Of a stretch of 64,000 nucleotides of DNA, positions 17,490 to 24,602 are shown piece after piece. Every line of letters begins with the position of its first letter. The first letter of the stretch is position 1. The stretch is from positions 10,645-74,644 of the forward strand of contig NZ_KZ084337.1 of assembly GCF_002093975.1 (NCBI RefSeq), given 5' to 3'. The stretch is from Thermoactinospora rubra (GTDB lineage Bacteria > Actinomycetota > Actinomycetes > Streptosporangiales > Streptosporangiaceae). Both the position numbers and the translations under genes were made by a program. Below the pieces are notes generated by a model. The model did no database searches, was not told the DNA's origin, and worked only from the letters and a program-made list of their open reading frames with translations.

Positions 17490-18012
17490 GCCGAACGCCT
17501 GGATGAGATCACCGGGGTCGGGGTGACCTCTGGATGAGATCACCGAGGTCGGGGTGACCTCCGCCCACGAGCTGATCGCCGAAATCGGCGTGACCATGGC
17601 CGCCCTTCCCACGGCCGGTCATCTGGTGTCCTGGGCCAAGTTCGCCCCGATCGACAAGAACTCCGCCGGCACGAAGAAAGGCAGCTCCACCGGCAAGGGC
17701 AACCCTTGGCCGGCCGTCACTCTCGGCGAGATCGTCGCCGGCCGCACCTACACTTTCCTCGGCGCCCGCTACCGCAGGCTCGTCAGACGCCGGGGAAAGA
17801 AACGCGCGATCGTCGCCCTGGGCAACAGCATCCTCACCATCATCTGGCATCTGCTGTCCGACCCTGAGGCCCACTATCAGGATCTCGGTGCCGACTTCCA
17901 CGAATCGAAGATCAACAGACGGCGCCGAGAGCGCGACCTGGTCCGTCAGCTCGAACGCCTCACCGGTAAGAGGGTCATTCTCGATCAATCCAACGAGCAG
18001 CCTGCCGCCTGA
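17490..18012 (+). pseudogene. IS110-family transposase, C-terminal fragment
   Basis: LDEITEVGVTSAHELIAEIG is the helix-hairpin-helix of the transposase_20 domain, followed by GHLVSWAKFAPIDKNSAGTK and RRGKKRAIVALGNSILTIIW, the conserved C-terminus of IS110 (DEDD) transposases. The N-terminal DEDD nuclease is missing. A 31-bp tandem duplication at 17500-17561 puts the upstream part out of frame. Confidence 0.8.
17500..17561. repeat. 31-bp tandem duplication inside the IS110 fragment
   Basis: Two copies (17500-17530 and 17531-17561) beginning TGGATGAGATCACCG differ at one base. As 31 is not a multiple of three, the duplication shifts the frame. Confidence 0.85.
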
Positions 18013-18340
18013 CCACTGCCCGCGCTCGCTGCCTCATCCGACGATCACCGGCTGAGGTTCGCTGCCGCCTGCCCAGCTAAGGGCCTATTTTCGAGTCAGA
18101 TCGACAGGCCACGGCCCTCGGTGAACAAGGCGTCGATTTCGACGCGGATGGCCTGAACGGGCGGCGGTGCGAAACGCCATGTCCCGTCCCTCTCTTTGGA
18201 GAGCTCATCCACCGATGAACTTCTTGGAAACATCTCCACCAGAGCCGATGACTCCTTGTGACTTCCTCCATTCCCTCAGCTGACATGCCGCTGTTTTGCT
18301 GAACCCACAACCCGCATGGCCACGACCGAGGTGATTCACG
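18013..18340. other. 328-bp intergenic region before the MFS gene
   Basis: No supported gene. On the minus strand a frame ends PPPVQAIRVEIDALFTEGRG at about 18100 and could be the tail of a lost gene. GAGGTG at 18329-18334 is the likely ribosome site for the MFS gene at 18341. Confidence 0.4.
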
Positions 18341-19714
18341 ATGACGTCACCTGTCTTCCTGATCGACGACGCACCGCTGAGCCGGTTCCATAAGAAGCTC
18401 ACGCTCTATTCCGCCGGCGGCCCGTTTCTGGACGGCTACGCGCTCACCATCATCGGCGTCGCGCTCATCACCATGCGCCCCGCGCTGGACATGAGCGGCG
18501 CTGAGCTAGGGCTGACCGCCGCCGCGGCGCTGATCGGCATCTTCGTCGGCGGCGCGGTGTTCGGGTACGTCACGGACAAGGTCGGCCGACAGGTGATGTA
18601 CCTGCTCGACCTGGCCGTCCTCACGCTCACCTCGCTGGCTTCGGCCTTCGTCGGTGAGGTGTGGCAGCTCGTCGCGCTGCGGTTCCTGCTCGGCATGGCC
18701 ATCGGTGCCGACTATCCGATCGCGAGTTCGCTGCTGGCCGAGTTCGTGCCGAGCCGGCACCGTGGGCGGCTGCTCGGTGCGCTGTTCGTGGTGTGGGCGG
18801 CAGGAGCCGCGGCGGCAGCGGGCTGTGGCTGGGCACTGTCGCACCTCGGCGACGACGCCTGGCGGTACATGCTTGCCTCTCCCGCCGTATTCGGCGTGGC
18901 GACGATGGCGTTCCGGCTCGGCACGCCGGAGTCGCCACGGTGGCTGCTCAGCCAGGGCAGGACCGAGGAGGCCGACCGAATCTGCCGCCGGGTCTGGGGT
19001 GACGAGGCCAGGGCCGCCGACATCCGCGAGGATCCCGCTCCCGTCGGGCTGCCAGCCGTGTTCCGCGGCGTCTACCTGCGCAGGATCGTGTTCATCGGCG
19101 TCTTCTACACCGCGCACGTCATCCCCCTGTTCGCCGTCTACAGCTTCGGACCGGACATCCTCGCCGAGATCGGCATCGCCCCCTCCAACGTCTACGCCGC
19201 CGAGCTGATCATCAGCTCCCTCTTCCTGGTCGGCGGCGTGCCCGGACTGCTCCTGGTGGACCGGGTCGGCCGTCGGCCGCTGCTGACGTGGACGTTCGTG
19301 GTCATGACGGCGACCTTCGCCTTCATGGCCCTGGCGCCCGGCGCGCCGCCGTGGCTGCTGTTCGCCGCCCTGGCCACGTACGCCGTCACCTCGGGGGCGT
19401 GCAACTTCATCGAGATCATCTACCCCAACGAGCTGTTCCCCACCGCCGTACGTGCCACGGCGACCGGCGTGGTTGTCGCGATCAGCCGCATCGGCTCGGC
19501 CACCAGCACCTTCCTGCTCCCGCTGGTCCTGTCGGGCGCGGGGATCGGCGCCGTCATGTGGGTGATGGCGGCAGTCAACGTCGCGGGCCTGCTGGTCACG
19601 CTCGCACTCGGCGAGGAGACCAGAGGGCGACCGCTCGCCGATGCCGCGAGCGCCCCGGCCGAGCGCACCTTGACCGGTCCCGTCACCACAACCCGGAAAA
19701 GAGCTCTGTCATGA
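18341..19714 (+). CDS. MFS transporter, sugar/aromatic-acid porter type
   Basis: A 457-residue, 12-helix major facilitator. The loop 2-3 motif is GYVTDKVGRQVMYLLDL, the helix-4 motif FLLGMAIGADYPIASSLLAE, followed by PSRHRGRLLGALF; the second-half motif is LLVDRVGRRPLLTW. The PESPRWLL box after helix 6 is typical of the sugar porter and AAHS-like groups. It ends by ATGA overlap with the amidase gene, so importer and amidase are translationally coupled; the amide is the likely cargo. Imported substrate unknown. Confidence 0.88.
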   Translation: MTSPVFLIDDAPLSRFHKKLTLYSAGGPFLDGYALTIIGVALITMRPALDMSGAELGLTAAAALIGIFVGGAVFGYVTDKVGRQVMYLLDLAVLTLTSLASAFVGEVWQLVALRFLLGMAIGADYPIASSLLAEFVPSRHRGRLLGALFVVWAAGAAAAAGCGWALSHLGDDAWRYMLASPAVFGVATMAFRLGTPESPRWLLSQGRTEEADRICRRVWGDEARAADIREDPAPVGLPAVFRGVYLRRIVFIGVFYTAHVIPLFAVYSFGPDILAEIGIAPSNVYAAELIISSLFLVGGVPGLLLVDRVGRRPLLTWTFVVMTATFAFMALAPGAPPWLLFAALATYAVTSGACNFIEIIYPNELFPTAVRATATGVVVAISRIGSATSTFLLPLVLSGAGIGAVMWVMAAVNVAGLLVTLALGEETRGRPLADAASAPAERTLTGPVTTTRKRALS

Positions 19715-21075
19715 CGCTCAACCCACCGTACGACGGTGTCGCCATCGGCGAACGCATGGCGGCGGGTGAGCTTGACCCGGGTGAGGTGGCCGAGCGCGCC
19801 TTGCAGGAGGCGCGCTCCCCTCGGGCCGCAGGCACCTTCATCGAGCTCACCGCCGACCGCGCGGCACGCGAGGCCGCTGCGGCCCGCGACCGGCTCGCGG
19901 CCGGACGGGCCAGGAGCCCTCTGGACGGGGTACCGGTCGCCGTCAAGGACCTGTTCGACCTTGCAGGCACGGTGACGACCGCAGGCTCGCGCACCCGGGC
20001 TGCCCTGCCGCCCGCCGAGCGCGACGCCACCGTGGTCCGCAGACTTGCCGCAGCGGGGATGGTCTGCGTCGGAAAGACGAACCTCAGCGAGTTCGCCTTC
20101 TCGGGGCTCGGCATCAACCCCTCCTTCGGCACGCCGCCGAACCCGAACGGCGGCGGTGAGCGGCTGATCCCCGGCGGCTCGTCCTCCGGATCCGCCGTCG
20201 CGGTGGCTCTCGGGATCGTGCCGGTCGCCCTCGGCACCGACACCTCGGGCTCGGTACGCGTGCCGGCCGCCTTCTGCGGCGTGATCGGCTACAAGGCCAG
20301 CGAGGGCAGATACGCCACCGACGGCATGGTGCCGCTCGCTCCCACCCTCGACACCGTGGGCATCTTCGCCACCTCCATGCGCGACGTGATCGCCACTGAC
20401 GCCATCCTCACCGGCAGGGTGCCGGTTCCGCCGGACGACCGGCCGCTTCGCCTTGTCGTTCCCCAGGGTGAGCTGATCAGCGACTGCACGCCAGAGGTGC
20501 GCGGGCCGTTCGAGGACCGCCTGACGCTCCTGGCGAGGCAGGGTGCGGACATTGAGGAGCGGGACGTACCCGTCCTGCGGGCGGCGCTCCGGGTCCTGGC
20601 AGAGCACGCGCCGATCGTCGAGACAGAAGCCCACGCACGCTATGGGCACCTGCTCCGAGCGGGCGACGGCGCGCACGTCGACCCTGGAATTTTGCGCCGA
20701 CTCGCCCGATACGAGGCGCGGCAGCGGGACGCCGGTCCCGTCTACCGGGCCATGCGGGCGCTCCGAGAGGGCATCGCTGAGGAGCTCGGTGGCGCGTTCC
20801 TGGCCTGCCCCACCGTCCGTCACCCGGCTCCCCCGCTGGCCGGGCTGCTGGCCGACGACGACCTGTACGATCGGGTCAACCGGCGCACGCTGCGCACCAC
20901 CATGCTGTTCAGCTATCTGGGCATGCCGGGCGTCAGCCTGCCGATCGGCGCATGGGGAGCCGGTGGCGCGGGGCTCCTGCTCTCGGCCGCGGAAGGCCGG
21001 GACGACGCGCTCCTGGCGGGCGCGGCCCGTGTCGAGGCCGCGTCACATCACGGCCGGAACGGCGCGCCCAGGTGA
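19711..21075 (+). CDS. Amidase (amidase signature family)
   Basis: A 454-residue amidase-signature enzyme. Lys79 (GVPVAVKDLFD), Ser157 in PGGSSSGSAVAVA and Ser181 in GTDTSGSVRVPAAFCG form the Ser-cisSer-Lys triad with the expected 24-residue Ser spacing. It hydrolyses a carboxamide to acid and ammonia in the cytosol. The closest wording is that of small amidases acting on aryl, hydantoin-derived or allophanate-like amides; I cannot tell which. It is coupled to the upstream MFS gene by ATGA and its 3' end overlaps the convergent flavin reductase gene by 28 bp. Confidence 0.9.
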   Translation: MTLNPPYDGVAIGERMAAGELDPGEVAERALQEARSPRAAGTFIELTADRAAREAAAARDRLAAGRARSPLDGVPVAVKDLFDLAGTVTTAGSRTRAALPPAERDATVVRRLAAAGMVCVGKTNLSEFAFSGLGINPSFGTPPNPNGGGERLIPGGSSSGSAVAVALGIVPVALGTDTSGSVRVPAAFCGVIGYKASEGRYATDGMVPLAPTLDTVGIFATSMRDVIATDAILTGRVPVPPDDRPLRLVVPQGELISDCTPEVRGPFEDRLTLLARQGADIEERDVPVLRAALRVLAEHAPIVETEAHARYGHLLRAGDGAHVDPGILRRLARYEARQRDAGPVYRAMRALREGIAEELGGAFLACPTVRHPAPPLAGLLADDDLYDRVNRRTLRTTMLFSYLGMPGVSLPIGAWGAGGAGLLLSAAEGRDDALLAGAARVEAASHHGRNGAPR

Positions 21076-21656
21076 ACGAAGCGGGAGTCGACGCGGCCCA
21101 GCGGGCTCAACCGGCCGATGTCGATCCGGCCGTCCGGGTCGACCACGCCGGGGTCGACGTGGAACGCGACCACCTCGCCGATGACCATCGTGTCACCGCC
21201 GGGGCGCAGCGCCATGCGGAGCACGCATTCCATGCTGATCTTCGCCTCGGCGACCCTCGGCGGGCGGACCCGCGACGAAGGAGCCGGGGTCACCCCGCAG
21301 GCCGCGAACTCGTCCACCTCCGGTGCGTACGCCCGGCCGCTGGCGTACATGGGACCGGCGTGCCAGGTGGACACGGTGTTGATGACGAACTCGCCGGTGG
21401 CCTCGATATTGCGCAGCGTGTCCTTGACCGCTCCACCCGCCCTTGCCTCGATGACCAGGCACACCATCGGCGGCACGGTCGACACGACGGTGAAGAAGCT
21501 GAAGGGCGCGAGGTTGCGGATGCCGTCCGGGCCGACCGTGGAGGTCCAGGCGATCGGCCTGGGCACCACGCTGCCGATCAACAGATCGAAGATCCGCTCG
21601 CGTGGCAGGCCGGCCGGATCGATGCCGTTGAGGCAGTACGGCGAGCGCACCGACAT
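21048..21656 (-). CDS. Flavin reductase family protein
   Basis: A 202-residue FMN-binding split-barrel protein. PRERIFDLLIGSVVPRPIAW, TVGPDGIRNLAPFSFFTVVS, KDTLRNIEATGEFVINTVS and the late DIGRLSPLGRVDSRF are the standard signatures (flavin contact and dimer interface). Such proteins reduce FMN with NAD(P)H for a monooxygenase or act as flavoproteins themselves. No monooxygenase is next door. It converges on, and overlaps, the amidase gene and diverges from the DUF1989 gene at 21856, so the three may share a pathway. Confidence 0.85.
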   Translation of the reverse strand: MSVRSPYCLNGIDPAGLPRERIFDLLIGSVVPRPIAWTSTVGPDGIRNLAPFSFFTVVSTVPPMVCLVIEARAGGAVKDTLRNIEATGEFVINTVSTWHAGPMYASGRAYAPEVDEFAACGVTPAPSSRVRPPRVAEAKISMECVLRMALRPGGDTMVIGEVVAFHVDPGVVDPDGRIDIGRLSPLGRVDSRFVHLGAPFRP

Positions 21657-21855
21657 GGGTCCTCCCGTTGAAGCGCGTGGGGTCTCCAGAAAACCAGAGT
21701 CCTGGCCGCCATGCGGATGGAGGAATCCCCAGCGTTCGCCGTCCTGCGATGGAGGAGCTCACCGAGCCAAGCATTGTGTGATTCTCTATCGCAAGAGCCG
21801 GATCCGATAACAATCTCCATGGCTTTGCTTACTGGTTCGCTGATTGGCTGGGGGC

Positions 21856-22446
21856 ATGCGAGTCATCGTGCCCGCCGCAGAAGGGCGGGCGGTAAAGGTC
21901 AGGGCAGGACAGCGCGTTCGCGTGGTTGACCTCGAAGGCGGCCAGGTCGGCGACGTGTTCGCCTTCGCCGCGGACGACGTGAGCGAGCACCTCAGCGCCT
22001 CCCATACCCGGGCCGCCACCAGTCGCCTGTTCCCCGCGATCGGAGAGCCGTTCGTCACCGACCGGCGCAGGCCCATTCTCACCCTCGCTGCGGACACCTC
22101 GCCGGGGGAGCACGACATGCTCATCGCGGCCTGCGACCCGGCGCGCTATCGCGACCTGGGCGCGCCCGGCCACGCCTCCTGCGCCGACAACCTGACCGCG
22201 AGCCTGGCGAAGCTGGGCCTGGCCGTCCCGGTCGTCCCCCAGCCCGTCAACGTGTTCATGCGGATCCCCGTAGCCGACGGCGGCCGGCTGAGCTGGCTCA
22301 ACTCGATCAGCCGCCCCGGTGATGCGATCACGTTCGAGGCGGCGATGGACTGCCTGTTCGTGGTCTCGGCGTGTCCGCAGGACCTGGTCGGCATCAACGG
22401 TCACAAGCCGACCCCGCTGGCCATCGATCTGCTAGCCAAGGAGTGA
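21856..22446 (+). CDS. DUF1989 / urea carboxylase-associated family protein
   Basis: A 196-residue protein. Signatures are VKVRAGQRVRVVDLEGGQVG with DVFAF, HTRAATSRLFPAIGEPFVTD, CDPARYRDLG, CADNLTASLA and PVNVFMRIPV. This is the family found beside urea carboxylase and other nitrogen-waste genes; some members bind metal, and the reaction is uncertain. The ATG at 21856 is chosen because GGCTGGGGG precedes it; a TTG at 21844 is the alternative. Its position beside an amidase and transporter supports a role in using an organic nitrogen source. Confidence 0.85.
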   Translation: MRVIVPAAEGRAVKVRAGQRVRVVDLEGGQVGDVFAFAADDVSEHLSASHTRAATSRLFPAIGEPFVTDRRRPILTLAADTSPGEHDMLIAACDPARYRDLGAPGHASCADNLTASLAKLGLAVPVVPQPVNVFMRIPVADGGRLSWLNSISRPGDAITFEAAMDCLFVVSACPQDLVGINGHKPTPLAIDLLAKE

Positions 22447-22479
22447 GCGAACGATGGGCGTTCCCCGGAGTGTGGGCAC

Positions 22480-22645
22480 GGGGTTCATGCTGCTTCGAGC
22501 ACTCCATCGGGTCGGTGCTCATAGTCGATCGGGCTGAGGTTCCAGAGGGTCGAATGTCTCTTCTCGTGTTGTAGCAGGTGATCCACCTGAAGACCGCCAG
22601 TCGCGCCGCGCGTGTGGTCGGCCAGCGTAGGTGTCGTCCTGCAGC
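22480..22645 (-). pseudogene. IS3-family transposase, C-terminal fragment
   Basis: The minus strand reads TTRAARLAVFRWITCYNTRR and, after a frame change, LWNLSPIDYEHRPDGVLEAA and a stop. It is the end of an IS3 OrfB with one frameshift. The rest of the element is absent. Confidence 0.75.
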
Positions 22646-23181
22646 CGGGTGCGGCGGCGCTCCAGGGTGGCCTGGGTGGTCGGCGAGGCGCCGGCGTGTT
22701 CCTGCTTTCCGAGGTGTCGACGGACACCATCCGGATCGGTATGCGGATGTTGGGGGTGTCGCCGACGGAGACGTCCAGCGGGGTGTGGTCGCCGTCTGAC
22801 CGGAGGCGGCAGGTGGTTTTCCGGCGGCTGGCGGGACGCCGGCTAGGGCGTGCAGCCTGGCGGTCGTGGGAGCGCCCGTCGGCAGTTCCCGATCAGGACG
22901 GGCCCGCCGACCCGGCGAGCAGACCCTGGAGGAGTGGCTGCGGGCCCGCGGCGCGCTCGCGCGCGCCGTCATCGACCAGCTGGAGACCCGGACCCGGGCG
23001 AGGCAGGATCCGGCGGACGCGACCTCGCCCTCATCGGCAGAGGAAAACCCATACCCTGCCGCGACGGCGAGCCCATCCCTGATCCTTCGCACGCCGGCGG
23101 CCTGCTCGCGCAGGCGCTGGAGCGGGTCGGCAGGCGGCGCCCGCGTCGGTGCGGTGGACGAACATGCTCGATCGTCTCCGA
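22646..23181. other. 536-bp stretch without an assignable gene
   Basis: Several frames are open because of the GC content, but none has a family signature. The forward frame near 22900-23000 (TLEEWLRARGALARAVIDQL, ETRTRARQDPA) is helical and might be a relic of a regulator. I would not call a gene here. Confidence 0.4.
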
Positions 23182-23679
23182 TCAGGTGCGGGCGTCGAGG
23201 TCGATGAGGGCCAGACCGGTGCGCGGGTCGTGGCGGCGGCGCAGGTAGCGGGGCGACTGGGTGACGATCACTTCCAACGTGGGCCACACCTCGCCCGCCA
23301 GCAGGTGGCCGCCGCGCGCTTCGCCGTCGGGCAGCCCGACGACCACGTGGGCGTGCAGCTGGGGCCGTCTGCCGTCCTCGGCCATGGCGAAGTCGCCGAC
23401 CAGGGCCAGTACCTGGGTCTGGCGGTTGACCGGGATCTTGTGGAGTTCCTTGGTCTCGGGGTCGAAGAAGCCCAGGACGACCTGCCGGAATCCGCCGATT
23501 CCGGTCAGCCGTGCGGCCCTGATGCCCTTGTCGTCGGCCCACGCTGTCAGGCTCTCCACAACCTCGTCGCCGGGCTCCAGGACGACGGCGTAAGAGAGCT
23601 CTTTGTCGGTGGGAAGCTCGGTGGAAAGCTGCTTGACGCGCACATCAAACCCCTGCCCGGAGGCGGGAGAAGGCAACAT
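23182..23679 (-). CDS. PPC (DUF296) domain protein
   Basis: The residues SYAVVLEPGDEVVESLTAWA, GIRAARLTGIGGF, VVLGFFDPETKELHKIPV, LVGDFAMAEDGRRPQLHAHV with VVG, and RGGHLLAGEVWPTLEVIVTQ are the complete PPC/DUF296 fold, a small homotrimer-forming domain with metal-binding His (HAHVVVG). Bacterial members are single-domain proteins of unclear role, sometimes DNA-linked. The start is uncertain: ATG 23679, TTG 23697 or GTG 23643, the last giving the usual (M)RVKxLS beginning. No clear operon partner. Confidence 0.8.
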   Translation of the reverse strand: MLPSPASGQGFDVRVKQLSTELPTDKELSYAVVLEPGDEVVESLTAWADDKGIRAARLTGIGGFRQVVLGFFDPETKELHKIPVNRQTQVLALVGDFAMAEDGRRPQLHAHVVVGLPDGEARGGHLLAGEVWPTLEVIVTQSPRYLRRRHDPRTGLALIDLDART

Positions 23680-23884
23680 CGGCTGCGGCCCGCACAAGGG
23701 AAATTCGGGACGCTTTCTGCCGGACCGGCGCTCCGGCCGCCGCGGCGGACAGCCTACGACGCCCGCCGTCGAAAAACGCTTTCACGATCATCGGATCCCG
23801 ATCCCCAGCGGCAGGACCTAGGCGCCTTGTCGGCGCGACCGGTCTCGGGCCGGGTGCGCGGGCGGTCCGGCCCGAGACCGATGC

Positions 23885-24475
23885 TCACCTCTGATAGTCG
23901 TAGGTGAGCCACACGGCGCCGGAGTCCGTGGTGGTCACATCGGTCAAGGTCCACGAGCACGGGGCGGTGCCGTCCTCGAAGTAGCGGATGCCGTCTCCGA
24001 GGATCTGCGGCACGACCTGGACCTCCAGCCGATCGATCTCGCCATGCTCGAGAAGCTGCGCCAGCAGAGCCTTGCTGGACATGACCCAGATGTCTCCACC
24101 TTCCTGACCGCGCAGCTCACGCACGGTGTCGACGAGGGAAGCACTCGCCAGGCGGGAGTTCTTCCAGTCGGTAGCGGTCAGCGTGCGGGAGAAGACGATC
24201 TTTTCGACCTCATCGAGATACCGGGCGAACTCTCGATCACGCGGGTCGGCCTCCTCCATGTCGACGACCGTGGGCCAGTAGCCGCCGAATCCTTCGTAGT
24301 TGCCCCGCCCGAGCAACACGGTGGTGCTGCGCTGCGCCAGCGTCAGTACCGCATCGCGGCTCTGCTCGGTCGTGGCGTGCGGCCCGATCCAGGCCATGTC
24401 GTGCAGCCCCCCGGGCCCGGTGATCCTGCCGTCGAGGGAGACGGACATGTTGGCGAAGACCTTCCGTTCTGACAC
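23885..24475 (-). CDS. Dihydrofolate-reductase-like (RibD C-terminal family) reductase
   Basis: A 196-residue protein. FANMSVSLDGRITGPGG, VLLGRGNYEGFGGYWPTV, VEKIVFSRTLTATDWKNSRL, GGDIWVMSSKALLAQLLEHG and DRLEVQVVPQILGDGIRYF are all the family signatures of the DHFR-like fold (NADPH contacts and active-site strand). These actinobacterial proteins are reductases of unknown substrate, not housekeeping FolA. GTG 24475 is chosen because AAGGAGGG lies directly upstream. Divergent from the LuxR regulator at 24603, which probably controls it. Confidence 0.85.
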   Translation of the reverse strand: MSERKVFANMSVSLDGRITGPGGLHDMAWIGPHATTEQSRDAVLTLAQRSTTVLLGRGNYEGFGGYWPTVVDMEEADPRDREFARYLDEVEKIVFSRTLTATDWKNSRLASASLVDTVRELRGQEGGDIWVMSSKALLAQLLEHGEIDRLEVQVVPQILGDGIRYFEDGTAPCSWTLTDVTTTDSGAVWLTYDYQR

Positions 24476-24495
24476 CGGTGTCCCTCCTTGTTCAC

Positions 24496-24511
24496 GTGCC
24501 GATATCGGCAC
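24496..24511. promoter_or_regulatory. Perfect 16-bp palindrome in the divergent promoter
   Basis: GTGCCGATATCGGCAC, just upstream of the reductase ribosome site. Its core GATATCG recurs at 24571-24577. A likely operator for this promoter pair. Confidence 0.6.
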
Positions 24512-24513
24512 AT

Positions 24514-24560
24514 CGGATGTTGCTGACGAGTCTTCAGGGCCTGTCGGGAGACAACATCCG
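24514..24560. promoter_or_regulatory. Inverted repeat CGGATGTTG ... CAACATCCG
   Basis: Perfect 9-bp arms at 24514-24522 and 24552-24560 with a 29-bp spacer, between the reductase and LuxR genes. Could be two half sites of one regulator or a hairpin in the leader. Confidence 0.5.
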
Positions 24561-24602
24561 CCAACTGGCAGATATCGACGCCGACAGTGGAGGATGGTGG
24601 GC

